DNA of 43,802 nt, taken from assembly GCA_021805565.1 (NCBI GenBank), contig JAJZFA010000035.1:1-43802 (forward strand), read 5' to 3'. The notes beneath the pieces were generated by a model. The model ran no database searches. It saw only the letters and a program-made list of their open reading frames with translations, and was not told the DNA's origin. This stretch comes from Pseudomonadota bacterium (GTDB lineage: Bacteria > Pseudomonadota > Alphaproteobacteria > Acetobacterales > Acetobacteraceae). This document shows, in pieces, positions 25,042 through 34,694 of this stretch; position 1 is the stretch's first letter, and each line of letters begins with the position of its first letter. The position numbers and the translations under genes were made by a program.

Positions 25042-25735
25042 CGCGATGTTGAAAGTCACCGATCTTCACGCTGGTTACGGTCAGAGCGAGGTGCTGCACG
25101 GACTGAACTTCAGCGTGGCCCCCGCCGAGATCGTGGTTGTGGTCGGGCGCAATGGCATGGGCAAGACCACGCTGATGAAATCGCTGATCGGCATGGTTCC
25201 GGTCAGGACCGGAACCATCGAACTCGGTGGCACCGACGTAGCGCACATGAAAACCTTCCAGCGGGTCGTCAAGGGAATCGCGTTCGTGCCGCAGGGCCGC
25301 ATGATCTTTTCCAACATGACAGTGCGGGAAAACATCGAAACCGGCCTGTTCGCGCATAACACGCCAACCGTGCCGCCCGACATCTACACGTTGTTTCCAG
25401 TGTTGCAGGAGATGAAGGCACGCCGCGGCGGCAATCTGTCCGGCGGTCAGCAGCAGATGCTGGCCATCGCCCGCGCCTTGGCCACCGATCCCAAAGTGCT
25501 GCTGCTGGACGAACCGACCGAAGGCATTCAGCCGTCGATCATTCTTGAACTGGCGCGAACATTGAAACGCATCCGGGATGAACGCGGGCTGAGCATCGTC
25601 GCGTCGGAACAGGTACTCAGTTTCGCCCTGGATATCGCCGACCGGGTTCTGGTCCTGGAAGGCGGCAACATCGTGCACGAAGACGCCCGAGCCGACGTCG
25701 ATGAGGAAAAGGTCGCGCGTTACCTGGCAGTCTGA
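25031..25735 (+). CDS. urtE: Urea/amide ABC transporter ATP-binding protein UrtE
   Basis: 234 residues, LivF-like. Walker A is GRNGMGKTT, the signature LSGGQQQMLAIARAL, Walker B VLLLDEPTEGIQPSI. The start is probably the TTG at 25031: GGAGGT ends five bases before it, whereas the ATG at 25046 would be 20 bases away. The TTG overlaps the urtD stop, which would couple the two subunits. Confidence 0.93.
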   Translation: MATDAMLKVTDLHAGYGQSEVLHGLNFSVAPAEIVVVVGRNGMGKTTLMKSLIGMVPVRTGTIELGGTDVAHMKTFQRVVKGIAFVPQGRMIFSNMTVRENIETGLFAHNTPTVPPDIYTLFPVLQEMKARRGGNLSGGQQQMLAIARALATDPKVLLLDEPTEGIQPSIILELARTLKRIRDERGLSIVASEQVLSFALDIADRVLVLEGGNIVHEDARADVDEEKVARYLAV

Positions 25736-25771
25736 ACCACAAACGTCATCGAAACAAAGAAAGGGGACACC

Positions 25772-27001
25772 ATGACCGATACCCTCGTTAAGGTCGATCT
25801 GTCGCAATCGGCCTACGATAACGAAATGGTCCATAACCGCTGGCATCCGGATATTCCGATGGTCGCCACGGTCAAACCGGGCCGCGATTTCATTCTGGAA
25901 TGCTACGACTGGACCGGAGGCTTCATCAAAAACGATGAATCGGCCGCCGACGTGCGCGATATCGACCTAAGCATCGTGCATTTCCTCAGCGGACCGGTGG
26001 GCGTGGAAGGGGCCGAACCGGGCGACCTGTTGGTGGTCGATATCCTCGACATCGGTGCCTTTCCGCATAATGCCTGGGGATTTAACGGTTTCTTCTCCAA
26101 ACAGAACGGCGGTGGCTTCCTGACGGAGCATTTCCCTCAGGCGCAAAAGTCGATCTGGGACATCAAAGGGATGTTCACCAGCTCCCGCCACGTTCCGGGC
26201 GTTAACTTCGCCGGCATGATCCATCCGGGTTTGATCGGCTGCCTGCCCGATCCGAAACTGCTGGACACGTGGAACCGGCGGGAAACTGGCCTGATCGCGA
26301 CCAACCCGAACCGCATTCCGCCGCTGGCCAACGCCCCGTTCGCCCCAACCGCGCATATGGGCCGCCTGAAAGGCGACGCGAAAGCCGCCGCCGCCGCGAC
26401 CGGCGCGCGCACGGTTCCCCCGCGCGAACACGGGGGCAACTGCGATATCAAAGATCTGTCGCGCGGCGCTCGGGTATTCTTCCCGGTCTATGTGCCGGGT
26501 GCCGGCCTATCGATGGGCGATCTGCACTTCAGTCAGGGCGATGGCGAGATCACGTTCTGCGGTGCGATCGAAATGCCGGGCTGGATTCACCTGAAAGTAG
26601 AACTGATTAAAGGCGGCATGGGCAAATACGGGATCAAGAACCCGATCTTCAAGCCCAGCGTTATCAAGCCGGCCTACAGCGACTACTTGATATTCGAGGG
26701 TATCTCGGTCGATGAAGCCGGTGAGCAGCACTATCTGGATGTTAACGTCGCGTATCGTCAGGCGTGCCTGAACGCGATCAATTACATGACGAAGTTCGGC
26801 TATTCGCCCGCGCAGGCCTACGCCATTCTGGGGACAGCGCCCGTGCAGGGTCATATCAGCGGTGTGGTCGACATTCCCAATTCCTGCGCCACGCTATGGT
26901 TGCCAACGGAGATATTCGACTTCGATATCAATCCGGGGGCGGACGGACCGAGTGGCGGCGTACGGGGCGGGGTGCCGATGCCGCTGGCGCCGGATTTGTG
27001 A
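25772..27001 (+). CDS. fmdA: Formamidase (acetamidase/formamidase family)
   Basis: 409 residues, normal for FmdA. It hydrolyses formamide (and slowly other short amides) to formate and ammonia. Family features are HNRWHPDIP near the start, FHFLSGPVGVEGAEPGDLLV-like DIGAF context, FNGFFSKQNGGGFLTEHFPQ, HPGLIGCLPD, PREHGGNCDIKDLSRG and FSQGDGEITFCGAIEMPGW, which includes the acid and histidine residues of the active-site region. It follows urtE by 36 bases with AAAGGGGAC before the ATG, so it is co-transcribed with the transporter and supplies ammonia as a nitrogen source. Confidence 0.94.
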   Translation: MTDTLVKVDLSQSAYDNEMVHNRWHPDIPMVATVKPGRDFILECYDWTGGFIKNDESAADVRDIDLSIVHFLSGPVGVEGAEPGDLLVVDILDIGAFPHNAWGFNGFFSKQNGGGFLTEHFPQAQKSIWDIKGMFTSSRHVPGVNFAGMIHPGLIGCLPDPKLLDTWNRRETGLIATNPNRIPPLANAPFAPTAHMGRLKGDAKAAAAATGARTVPPREHGGNCDIKDLSRGARVFFPVYVPGAGLSMGDLHFSQGDGEITFCGAIEMPGWIHLKVELIKGGMGKYGIKNPIFKPSVIKPAYSDYLIFEGISVDEAGEQHYLDVNVAYRQACLNAINYMTKFGYSPAQAYAILGTAPVQGHISGVVDIPNSCATLWLPTEIFDFDINPGADGPSGGVRGGVPMPLAPDL

Positions 27002-27013
27002 GGGGCGGCGGCG

Positions 27014-27340
27014 ATGCCGGTTTATGACTATCTGTGCGCGGCGTGCGGCCCGTTTTCGGCCGAACGCCCGATGGCGGAGTATCTGCAAGCGCGCCGGTGC
27101 GAGCAATGCGGGGAGGCAGCGCCACGAGCGCTGCTGACCGCCCCGGCCATGTCCGGCCTGGATTCGGGGCGGCGGCGTGCGGGGGCGGTGAACGAACGCA
27201 GCGCCCACGCACCAACGCGGGCGAAGCGGCATCCCGCTTCCTGCGGCTGCTGTTCAAGCGGCGGCCGCAAAAAACTTGTCGCCGAACCGGTTGCGGCAAA
27301 AAGCTTTCCAGCACAGCGACCATGGATGATCGGTCACTGA
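27014..27340 (+). CDS. fmdB: FmdB-family zinc-ribbon protein
   Basis: 108 residues. It begins MPVYDYLCAACGPFSAERPM, with CxxC here and CEQCG about 22 residues later, the zinc ribbon of the FmdB/CxxC_CXXC_SSSS family. A further ASCGCCSSGG patch follows. In Methylophilus FmdB was proposed as a regulator of formamidase; the molecular role is not settled. It ends 11 bases before the converging flhA stop. The Arg/Ala-rich middle is less conserved. Confidence 0.85.
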   Translation: MPVYDYLCAACGPFSAERPMAEYLQARRCEQCGEAAPRALLTAPAMSGLDSGRRRAGAVNERSAHAPTRAKRHPASCGCCSSGGRKKLVAEPVAAKSFPAQRPWMIGH

Positions 27341-27351
27341 TCGATCCCGCG

Positions 27352-29442
27352 TCAGATCGTTCCAACGACCTTCACCCGGGCGCGTCGGTGGATTTCCGCC
27401 TGCGCGATCACCGGTACGTTCATCCGAATTCGATCGACAATCGAATGCACATGATACCGGACCTGCATGCTGGTTAACAGCACAGGCTTTTCGCCAGCCT
27501 GAACGGCGCTATCGACTACCGTTTTGATCCGGTCCAGCAACTCCCGCAGCTTTTCCTGGCCCAGCGCGAGTTGCCGGTCGTCCGGCGACCCCACAAGCGC
27601 GGCGGCCAGCGTATCTTCCCAATCTGGCGACAGGACAACCACCGGCACATATCCGTTCGGCCCGATCAGGCTGTCGCTGATCTGCCGGGATAGCCGCGTC
27701 CGCACATGGGCAACGATCGGGCTGACCGATTTCATGTTGCCGGCGCAGGCTTCCTGAACCGCTTCCAGAATGGTCGGCATATCGCGGATCGAAATCCGTT
27801 CCGCCAGCAACATTTGCAGCACACGTTGCAGGCCGCCGACGGTGATCGTTGCCGGCACCAGATCGGCCACCAGTTTCTGCTGTTCCTGCGGCAATCCGGC
27901 CAGGATTTTCTGGGTTTCGGTATAGGACAGGAATTCGGCGATATTCTCTTTGACCACTTCAGCCAGATGGGTCGTCAGCACGGTGGCGGGATCGACCACG
28001 GTCCAGTTCGCCGAACGCGCCTCCTCCGCCAGTCCGGGGGCAATCCAGCAGGCGGGCAGCCCGAATGTCGGTTCGACCGTCGATTCCCCCTGCAAGGCCG
28101 GCGCCTGATCGCCGGGACTGATCGCCAGCATCATCAACGGCCGAAGCTCCCCCGCGCCCGCCGATATTTCTTTCAGCGCGAAGACATAGTTATAGGGTTC
28201 CAGCTCCACATTGTCCTGAATACGAACCGATGGCAGCACGAATCCTAAATCGGTGGCCAGCGCTCGGCGCAGGCGTTTGATCTGATCCGGCAATTGCTGG
28301 CTCATGCCGCCGGCCAGTTCCAGCAGCCCGTACCCCAGTTCGACCCGGACCACGTCCAGCATCGAAACACCTGTCGCGGAATTGTCGGGCGGTTGCACCA
28401 CCGGCACCGCTTCGGCCAGGGCGGCGTGGCGCGCGTTAAATCGCTGCCAGGCCGCCGCGCCCGCCAGCCCTGACACCAGCAAAAACGGCACGGTCGGCAA
28501 GCCCGGCAACAACGCCAGCAGACCGGCGGCGCCCGATGCCATCATCAGTGGGTTAGCGTTCGATCCCAGTTGCGATGCCAGCTTGCCATGCATCTTGCCT
28601 TCGATCGCACCCTTGGACACCACGATACCGGCGGCGGTGGAAACCAGCAGGGCGGGAATCTGGGAGACGAGACCGTCGCCGATCGTCAGCGTGGTGAACG
28701 TTTGAAATGCGCTTTCGACCGACATGTGCGCCCGCAGCAAGCCCATCGCCAAACCGCCGAATATATTGATCAGCGTAATGACCAAGGCGGAAATCGCGTC
28801 GCCGCGGACGAATTTGCTCGCGCCGTCCATCGCGCCGTAAAATCCCGCTTCCTCGGACAATTCGCCACGCCGCTTGCGAGCCGTCGGCTCGTCTATCGTG
28901 CCGGACGACAGATCGGCATCGATCGCCATCTGCTTGCCGGGCATCGCGTCGAGGTAAAACCGCGCCGCCACTTCCGCGATACGGCTCGATCCCTTGGTGA
29001 TGACGACGAAATTCACCATCAGCAGCATGGAGAAGATAATAACCCCCACGACCACGTCGCCGCCCATCAGGAACGTGCCGAACGCCGCCACAACCTGGCC
29101 GGCCGCGTAGGGCCCGTCCGCGCCGTGCGACAGGATGAGCCGAGCGGTCGCGACGTTCAGCGAAAGGCGCAGGATCGTGGTCAGCAGCAGCAGCGTCGGC
29201 AGGCTGGAAAAATCCAGCGGCCGTTCCAGCGACAGCGAGATCAGCAGGATCAGAATCGCGGAGATGAACGACAATGCCAGCGCCATATCCAGCACGAATG
29301 TCGGGATGGGCAGGATCAGGATCGAGAGTTGAAATAACACGCACAGGGCAAGGCCGATATCCCCGCCCGGCATCAGACGCCGCAGCGGAGCCAGCGTGTT
29401 CAGCAGGCCGTCCATCGCCGGGCCGCCCGGCAGTGCCTTCAT
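27352..29442 (-). CDS. flhA: Flagellar type III export protein FlhA
   Basis: 696 residues, full length. The N-terminal half is membrane-embedded (about eight helices; [20 protein letters not shown]), with the conserved cytoplasmic loop [20 protein letters not shown] and ADLS-type acidic residues. The C-terminal half is the cytoplasmic export-gate domain (QPLDQ-like region, [18 protein letters not shown]). It forms the export gate that receives flagellar substrates. It is the last gene of the flagellar block and its start overlaps flbD by four bases. Confidence 0.95.
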   Translation of the reverse strand: MKALPGGPAMDGLLNTLAPLRRLMPGGDIGLALCVLFQLSILILPIPTFVLDMALALSFISAILILLISLSLERPLDFSSLPTLLLLTTILRLSLNVATARLILSHGADGPYAAGQVVAAFGTFLMGGDVVVGVIIFSMLLMVNFVVITKGSSRIAEVAARFYLDAMPGKQMAIDADLSSGTIDEPTARKRRGELSEEAGFYGAMDGASKFVRGDAISALVITLINIFGGLAMGLLRAHMSVESAFQTFTTLTIGDGLVSQIPALLVSTAAGIVVSKGAIEGKMHGKLASQLGSNANPLMMASGAAGLLALLPGLPTVPFLLVSGLAGAAAWQRFNARHAALAEAVPVVQPPDNSATGVSMLDVVRVELGYGLLELAGGMSQQLPDQIKRLRRALATDLGFVLPSVRIQDNVELEPYNYVFALKEISAGAGELRPLMMLAISPGDQAPALQGESTVEPTFGLPACWIAPGLAEEARSANWTVVDPATVLTTHLAEVVKENIAEFLSYTETQKILAGLPQEQQKLVADLVPATITVGGLQRVLQMLLAERISIRDMPTILEAVQEACAGNMKSVSPIVAHVRTRLSRQISDSLIGPNGYVPVVVLSPDWEDTLAAALVGSPDDRQLALGQEKLRELLDRIKTVVDSAVQAGEKPVLLTSMQVRYHVHSIVDRIRMNVPVIAQAEIHRRARVKVVGTI

Positions 29443-30518
29443 GGCGTCCTTGCGGCTGTACTGGGCGGCACTTCGATACCCTGCGCGGCGTACTGACCGA
29501 TTTTATTACGCAGCGCCCGGATCGAAAGCCCCAGTATCGTCGCGGTTCGGGTGCGGTTCCCGCCCGTCAGCCGCAGCGTGCCGATAATCGCATCCCGTTC
29601 GAGCAGATGCAGCGGCAGGCCAGCGAAGGCCGATTCCGAACCCGCGCGATCGGCCGGCCGCGCCGGGGTAGGTCGCGACACGACTTCAAGCGCTCCGATG
29701 TCGATCCAGCTATCGGTTGTTAGAACCAGCGCCCGATGGATAGCGTTTTCCAGTTCCCGGACATTGCCCGGCCAGTCATGCGCGATCAGCGCGTCCAGCG
29801 CGGCCGGCGAAAGCCGCCGTTCGGAACGGCCGTTTTCCCACCGGTATTTCTCAATGAAATGTTCGGCCAGCGCCGGAATATCCAGCTTCCGGTCGCGCAG
29901 TCCGGGAACATGAATCGCCACCACGTTCAGCCGGAAATACAGATCCGCGCGAAAATTGTTCCGGACGACCTCTTGCTCCAGATCCCGGTTGGTGGTCGCC
30001 AGGATCCGCACGTTCAGCCGGATCGGCGCACGTCCGCCGATGCGATCGATCTCGCGCTCCTGCAACGCGCGTAGCAATTTGGCCTGCAACCGGCGGTCCA
30101 TTTCGCTGATCTCGTCCAGCAGGATGGTGCCGTTCTGCGCCGCTTCCAACTTGCCGATCCGCTGCCCCGAGGCGCCGGAGAACGACCCGCGCTCATGACC
30201 GAACAATTCGGATTCCAGCAGGTGTTCCGGAATAGCCGCGCAGTTGACGGCAACGAACGGGCCCGCATGACGAGGCGACGTGCGGTGGATATACCGGGCG
30301 ATGACTTCTTTGCCGGTGCCGGACTCGCCGTGGATCAGCACCGATGCGTCCGACCGGGCGATGCGGTCTGCTCGCTGCACGACCGCCTGCATTGCCGGAT
30401 CGCGATAGATCAGCCCGTCCACGGCGGCCGGCCGTGGCCCGATCCTTGGAAATGGCTGCACCACGCCGGCAAAATCGCCGCTGGGCGCCAGCAACCCCGG
30501 TGCCGCGTATGCCATCAT
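29439..30518 (-). CDS. flbD: FlbD-like sigma-54 activator without a receiver domain
   Basis: 359 residues: a short N-terminal segment (about 35 residues, too short for a receiver), a sigma-54 AAA+ domain and a Fis-type DNA-binding tail. Walker A is GESGTGKE, Walker B is [12 protein letters not shown], the arginine-finger region [12 protein letters not shown] and [16 protein letters not shown] are intact. The sigma-54 contact loop reads GSFSGA instead of GAFTGA. The C-terminal helix-turn-helix is [20 protein letters not shown]. Relatives such as Caulobacter FlbD have a receiver and act with the partner FliX on class III/IV flagellar promoters. It is coupled to fliN and flhA and probably acts on the sigma-54 promoter before flgI. 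Confidence 0.88.
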   Translation of the reverse strand: MMAYAAPGLLAPSGDFAGVVQPFPRIGPRPAAVDGLIYRDPAMQAVVQRADRIARSDASVLIHGESGTGKEVIARYIHRTSPRHAGPFVAVNCAAIPEHLLESELFGHERGSFSGASGQRIGKLEAAQNGTILLDEISEMDRRLQAKLLRALQEREIDRIGGRAPIRLNVRILATTNRDLEQEVVRNNFRADLYFRLNVVAIHVPGLRDRKLDIPALAEHFIEKYRWENGRSERRLSPAALDALIAHDWPGNVRELENAIHRALVLTTDSWIDIGALEVVSRPTPARPADRAGSESAFAGLPLHLLERDAIIGTLRLTGGNRTRTATILGLSIRALRNKIGQYAAQGIEVPPSTAARTP

Positions 30519-30826
30519 TGCGAACGCTCCGACTTGACGATTTCCGTCATCGTCACGCCCAGCCTTGTATTATCGACCATCACCACTTCGCCGCGGGCGA
30601 TCAGCCGGTTATTTACATAGATGTCGATCGCCTCGCCCAGTCGGCGGTCGAGTTCGACCACCGCGCCGCGTCCCAGCTTGAGCAGTTGCGACACCTGCAT
30701 CGTCGCCTTGCCCAGCACGGCGCTGACAGTGACGGAAATATCGTACACCGCTTCCAAATCCTTGGCGGATGTCCCTTCGGCCGTCTCGCGAAGGTCCGGA
30801 CCGGCCGGTTGTTCCGAAGTGCTCAT
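30515..30826 (-). CDS. fliN: Flagellar motor switch protein FliN
   Basis: 103 residues with a SpoA (surface presentation) domain: [20 protein letters not shown], then [14 protein letters not shown], then [20 protein letters not shown]. It forms the C-ring base with FliM and FliG and binds FliH. Overlaps its neighbours on both sides by four bases. Confidence 0.93.
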   Translation of the reverse strand: MSTSEQPAGPDLRETAEGTSAKDLEAVYDISVTVSAVLGKATMQVSQLLKLGRGAVVELDRRLGEAIDIYVNNRLIARGEVVMVDNTRLGVTMTEIVKSERSQ

Positions 30827-31431
30827 GTCCGGCTCCTTGCGTTTTGCACCGATGTCAGACCGCCCGATAGCGGAACGATCGCGTTCCTTAGATCGTCCAG
30901 CAAGGCCATACGGCCGATCGTGGCCTCCCCGCGATGCCAGCGTATCGTTACATCCTCGCCGGTATTGCCGTCCTCCAGCGCCCTGGAAAGTTGCGATATA
31001 TCGCCGAACCGGTGTTCAGTTCCGGCGGCATCGCGCAGCAGGAATTCGGGTGCCACGGTCAAGGCCGGCCGCACCCGTTCGGCCACCGCCCGCACACGAT
31101 CCATCAATCGGGCGGACCAGGTATCGTCTGTCGCCGCAACGACCGCATCCATCAGTAAACTGGCGACCGCCAGGGCCGCCTCATCGACCGCTCCGGCGGC
31201 CGAAGCGTCCAGTTCGTGCACCGATGTCAGCAGTTTCGCGGTCAGGCCGCGATCGCCGTCCACGCCACCGCGTTCCTGACGGCCGGTCATATAGCCATCG
31301 GTCCAGGCCTGCTCCCGGATCTCCTCCGTATCGTCGGATGCGGACGAAATCTCCTCGTCCGCAATAAGCGGCGGTGCGTCGCCCGGATCGTTGAAATCCG
31401 CGAAGACAGCGAAAATCGTTTCGGTCGTCAT
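30823..31431 (-). CDS. fliH: FliH/FlbE-like flagellar export regulator
   Basis: 202 residues. Position between fliG and fliN, the acidic N-terminus (ADEEISSASDDTEEIREQAW), the central helix and a C-terminal domain with EDVTIRWHRGEATI fit the divergent alphaproteobacterial FliH (FlbE), which binds the export ATPase FliI. The GxxxG repeats of enteric FliH are not obvious. Assignment rests partly on gene order. Confidence 0.75.
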   Translation of the reverse strand: MTTETIFAVFADFNDPGDAPPLIADEEISSASDDTEEIREQAWTDGYMTGRQERGGVDGDRGLTAKLLTSVHELDASAAGAVDEAALAVASLLMDAVVAATDDTWSARLMDRVRAVAERVRPALTVAPEFLLRDAAGTEHRFGDISQLSRALEDGNTGEDVTIRWHRGEATIGRMALLDDLRNAIVPLSGGLTSVQNARSRT

Positions 31432-31452
31432 TTTGCCAACCTTCTCCCGTTG

Positions 31453-32472
31453 CTATTCGATCATCCGGTCGTCGCTGCCGGTGCCGATCTCGATCTCGCC
31501 GCTGGCCGCCAGTTCCTTGGCCTGGTTCGCGATGGACGCCTGGGCATCTTCGACATCCTTCAGTTTCACGGGGCCGAGCGAGGCGATATCGTCGCGCAGC
31601 ATTTTCGCGGCGCGTTCGGATAGTTGCGACAGGAACATCGTGCGGATCGCCTCGGGCGCGCCCTTCAACGCGATCGGTAGCTTCTCCTTGTCGATCTGGC
31701 GCAACAGCACCTGCAATCCGGCCGGCGGAATGCGTTGCAGGTCGGCGAAGGTGAACATCTGCGACTTCACCTTTTCCGCCGATTCGCGGCTTCTTTCCTC
31801 CAGCCCCGCCAGGAACCGGGTTTCCGCCTTGCGATCGAAGTTGTTGAAAATCTCGGCGATGAACTGGTGCGAATCCTGTCGCGACGCGCGTGCCAGGTTG
31901 GACATGAATTCCTGCCGCAAAATGCGCTCGACCCGTTCCAGAACGTCCTTCTGGATCGACTCCATTCGCAGCATCCGCATCACCACTTCCATGGCGAAGG
32001 AATCGGGCAGCAATGTCAGCACGCGCGCGGAATGATCGGCCTTGATCATCGACAGCACCACCGCGACAGTCTGCGGATATTCGTTCTTCAGGTAGCTGGC
32101 CAGGATCTCCTCGCTGACATTGCCGAGTTTGTCCCACATGGTACGACCGGCCGGCCCGCGGATTTCCTCCATGATCTGCGAAACGCGGTCTTTGGGCAGG
32201 GCCTTCATCAGCAGGTTTTCGGTACTTTCGAAACTGCCCATGATGCCGCCGGTGGCGCCGAAATTCTCCACGAAGTCGCCGCACAGGGTTTCGATCGCAT
32301 CGGCTTGAATGACGCCCAATTGCGCCATGGTGGCGGAAATCGCCTTGATTTCATCCTCGTGCATCATGGCGAACAGTTTGCCGGACTGTTCTTCGCCGAG
32401 TGCCAGCATCAGAATCGACGCTTTTTGCAGGCCAGACATTTCGTTGTCCGCGCCGCGCGCCGCCTTAGCCAT
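31453..32472 (-). CDS. fliG: Flagellar motor switch protein FliG
   Basis: 339 residues, normal length. The N-terminal part (LQKASILMLALGEEQSGKLF) binds FliF, the middle has SYLKNEYPQTVAVVLSMI with the EHPQ-like motif written as EYPQ, and the C-terminal torque domain carries the charged helix (LSQLSERAAKMLRDDIASLG) that contacts the stator. No fliF gene is in the window, so the MS-ring gene must be elsewhere. A 96-base gap separates it from the FlgN-like gene. Confidence 0.95.
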   Translation of the reverse strand: MAKAARGADNEMSGLQKASILMLALGEEQSGKLFAMMHEDEIKAISATMAQLGVIQADAIETLCGDFVENFGATGGIMGSFESTENLLMKALPKDRVSQIMEEIRGPAGRTMWDKLGNVSEEILASYLKNEYPQTVAVVLSMIKADHSARVLTLLPDSFAMEVVMRMLRMESIQKDVLERVERILRQEFMSNLARASRQDSHQFIAEIFNNFDRKAETRFLAGLEERSRESAEKVKSQMFTFADLQRIPPAGLQVLLRQIDKEKLPIALKGAPEAIRTMFLSQLSERAAKMLRDDIASLGPVKLKDVEDAQASIANQAKELAASGEIEIGTGSDDRMIE

Positions 32473-32568
32473 CGTATCCGCACGCCCTGATCATCGTGGC
32501 ACCGAAAGGTTCGGAGCACAGGGCTAAACCGTAAAGCTTACCAATCCATTAACGGCCGCATCGAAACC

Positions 32569-32940
32569 TCAGGCCCGAGTGGACAGAGCCAAGGCAGTCG
32601 CTCGGTTCGACGGTGCGCGGGGCGGTGGCCCGCCGTAATGCGCTGCCGGCGGCGGCGCGCAGGCGCGCGCAACGATCCGCACAACCCGGGTCTGCACCGC
32701 GATGGCGCGTTCCAGCAGAACCCGGTTTTCATCGGCCAGACGGCCGATTTTTTGCGCGAGGGTGGCCAGTGCGGGGGGGATCGCAGTCATCGCCGGCTGT
32801 CGCGTCAGTTCGCTCAATGCGGCTTCCTTGGCCGGCACCAAAGCCGTCGCGGCGACGAAATCCATGTGCTGTAACGCTGTATTTTCCTGCGTGAGGAGGT
32901 CGGCCAGACGCTGGGCGGCGTGTGCGAGCTCGCTGCTCAT
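32569..32940 (-). CDS. FlgN-like flagellar protein
   Basis: 123 residues. A helical chain (LAHAAQRLADLLTQENTALQ, KIGRLADENRVLLERAIAVQ) resembles FlgN-type chaperones of hook-associated proteins, whose family is poorly conserved. The position between the rod-binding protein and fliG supports a flagellar role. The C-terminal third is Pro/Ala-rich and likely disordered. Both flanks are ATGA-like overlaps on the upstream side. Confidence 0.6.
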   Translation of the reverse strand: MSSELAHAAQRLADLLTQENTALQHMDFVAATALVPAKEAALSELTRQPAMTAIPPALATLAQKIGRLADENRVLLERAIAVQTRVVRIVARACAPPPAAHYGGPPPRAPSNRATALALSTRA

Positions 32941-33266
32941 TTTGGATTTGGCTCCTGCATGCGCATCATGGCATCGTACACCGGTTTGGCCAGTCCCAGC
33001 CCGCCTCGGGCTTCGATCTGCTTGGCGAATTCCTGCACAAGAAGCGGCTTCCAGGCCTCTTCGCCCGCGCCGCCGCCAAACAGGCCATGCGCGGTGTCCA
33101 CCGTATCGAACATCGGCTGCAAAAGCTGACCGATCGCCATCGTTTCGAAGTCATGTGCAGATTTGGCAATTTTTGTCGGATCGGCCGTCGTCGGCAGCCG
33201 TAACGGTTTGGGCAGGGGGGCCGCCGGAAGCGGCATGGCCGGCAGCGCGGATGTTTGCGGCATCAC
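32937..33266 (-). CDS. Rod-binding protein (FlgJ N-terminal domain only)
   Basis: 109 residues. The core (ARSAHDF-like AKSAHDFETMAIGQLLQPMF, then FGGGAGEEAWKPLLVQEFAK and GGLGLAKPVYDAM) is the rod-binding domain of FlgJ. The muramidase domain of enteric FlgJ is absent, as in other alphaproteobacteria where a separate lytic enzyme is used. It assists rod assembly in the periplasm. It overlaps flgI by four bases. Confidence 0.85.
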   Translation of the reverse strand: MMPQTSALPAMPLPAAPLPKPLRLPTTADPTKIAKSAHDFETMAIGQLLQPMFDTVDTAHGLFGGGAGEEAWKPLLVQEFAKQIEARGGLGLAKPVYDAMMRMQEPNPK

Positions 33267-34369
33267 CGTATCTCCAGGTCCGCTTGCAGCGCGCCCGCCG
33301 CCTTGATCATTTGCAGGATGCTGATCATGTCGCGCGGCCCTACACCCAGTGCATTCAGGCTGGCGACCAGTTCGCGCAGCGTGACTCCGGACGTCAGGAT
33401 TCCCAGTTTCTTGTCATGCTGGTCATCGACCTGCACCTGGGTCCGTTGAACGACGGTCGTCGTGCCGTTCGAAAATGGGCCGGGCTGCGCCACTTCCGGT
33501 GTTTCCGTCACCCGGATCGTCAGGTTGCCCTGTGCGATCGCCACCGTGCTGATGCGTACATTCGCCCCCATCACGATAATGCCGCTGGCCTCATCGATCA
33601 CCACGATCGCCGAATTGTCCGGTTCGACAAGTAGATTTTCGATCGTTCCCAACGTTTCGATCGTGTCCCGCCCGGTCAGATCGAGCCGCACCGTCCGCGG
33701 ATCGGTGACGGTACCGATCCGGCCCACGGTCTTGTTGATGACCGCGGCGATCCGCTGCGCGGTGGTCAGGTCCGGATTGCGCAGTCCAAGCCAAAGACCG
33801 CCTTTTTTGTCGAGGCTGAACGGAATCTCCTTCTCGACGGTTGCGCCGTTGGCGATGCGGGCTGACGTCGGCACCCCGCGCGTAACCGACGTCGCGGCGC
33901 CCTTCGCGGCGATCGCCCCGGTGGAAAGCGTGCCCTGGCCGACGGCGTAAACCTCTCCATCCGCGGCCAGCAGCGGCGTTACCAGCAGTGTGCCGCCGGT
34001 CAGGTTGGACGCATCGCCAATGGCCGATATGCCGATGTCGATGCGGCTGCCGGTGCGGGCGAAGGCCGGCAATTCCGCCGTTACCATGACGGCGGCGATG
34101 TTCTTGGTGGAAAGATTGGCGACCTGATCGCGGGTGTTCACGCCCAGCCGCTCCAGCATCCCGATCAGCGATTCGCGGGTGAAGACGTTGGTATTCAATT
34201 TGTCGCCCGTGCCATTCAGGCCGACCACCAGGCCGTAGCCGACCAACTGGTTCTCTCGCACCCCTTCCACGTCGGCGATGTCCTTGATCCGCACCTCCGC
34301 GCACGCGAAATTCCACGGAGCGGAGGCGAGAACAAACAGAACGGCGGCGATCGCGCGCAGGGTGCGCAA
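33263..34369 (-). CDS. flgI: Flagellar P-ring protein FlgI
   Basis: 368 residues with signal peptide (IAAVLFVLASAPWNFACA). Conserved parts are VRENQLVGYGLVVGLNGTGD, ERLGVN, KNIAAVMVTAELPAFARTGS, and a C-terminal GVTLRELVASLNALGVGPRD. It builds the periplasmic P-ring around the rod. The start is the TTG at 34369: AGGA lies seven bases before it and no ATG fits the signal peptide. It is first of the flagellar block, behind a sigma-54 promoter. Confidence 0.95.
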   Translation of the reverse strand: MRTLRAIAAVLFVLASAPWNFACAEVRIKDIADVEGVRENQLVGYGLVVGLNGTGDKLNTNVFTRESLIGMLERLGVNTRDQVANLSTKNIAAVMVTAELPAFARTGSRIDIGISAIGDASNLTGGTLLVTPLLAADGEVYAVGQGTLSTGAIAAKGAATSVTRGVPTSARIANGATVEKEIPFSLDKKGGLWLGLRNPDLTTAQRIAAVINKTVGRIGTVTDPRTVRLDLTGRDTIETLGTIENLLVEPDNSAIVVIDEASGIIVMGANVRISTVAIAQGNLTIRVTETPEVAQPGPFSNGTTTVVQRTQVQVDDQHDKKLGILTSGVTLRELVASLNALGVGPRDMISILQMIKAAGALQADLEIR

Positions 34370-34403
34370 GGGTTCATCCTAAAGCCAGCGGCAACCCTTA
34401 CCA

Positions 34404-34417
34404 GCAACTTCCGTGCC
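34404..34417 (-). promoter_or_regulatory. Sigma-54 promoter before flgI
   Basis: Minus strand reads CGGCACG-GAAG-TTGCT, matching the consensus TGGCACG-N4-TTGCW at nearly every position with the required GG/GC spacing (GG at 34417-34416, GC at 34405-34404). The start of transcription would be near 34393, about 24 bases before the TTG of flgI. Confidence 0.75.
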
Positions 34418-34577
34418 GCCCATGAAACAGCCCTTTCTCCCGCCAGGGCCGGGCCTCCGCCCGCGGGGTCCGTATGCCGCAAGGGGGGCAAATCCTGCCC
34501 ATCGGCACCATCGGCCGGTCATCCCTGCCGAACCGTGTCCGTTGCATTGCGATGGCTTGACGATTTCGCGCCTGCCC

Positions 34578-34606
34578 TTGGCGACGGCCAGACAGACGGC
34601 TATACG
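34578..34606 (+). promoter_or_regulatory. Probable sigma-70 promoter of dksA
   Basis: TTGGCG (34578-34583) and TATACG (34601-34606) are spaced by 17 bases, giving a leader of about 80 bases before the dksA ATG. The rest of the 34370-34694 gap holds only the flgI promoter and no gene. Confidence 0.5.
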
Positions 34607-34694
34607 TCCGCTCGATCCTTACCTGGAACAGACCGAGCGGCGGCTTGCAGGGTCGCCAACGGGACGCGGCGGGCGGACAGATAAGCAGGACCGA

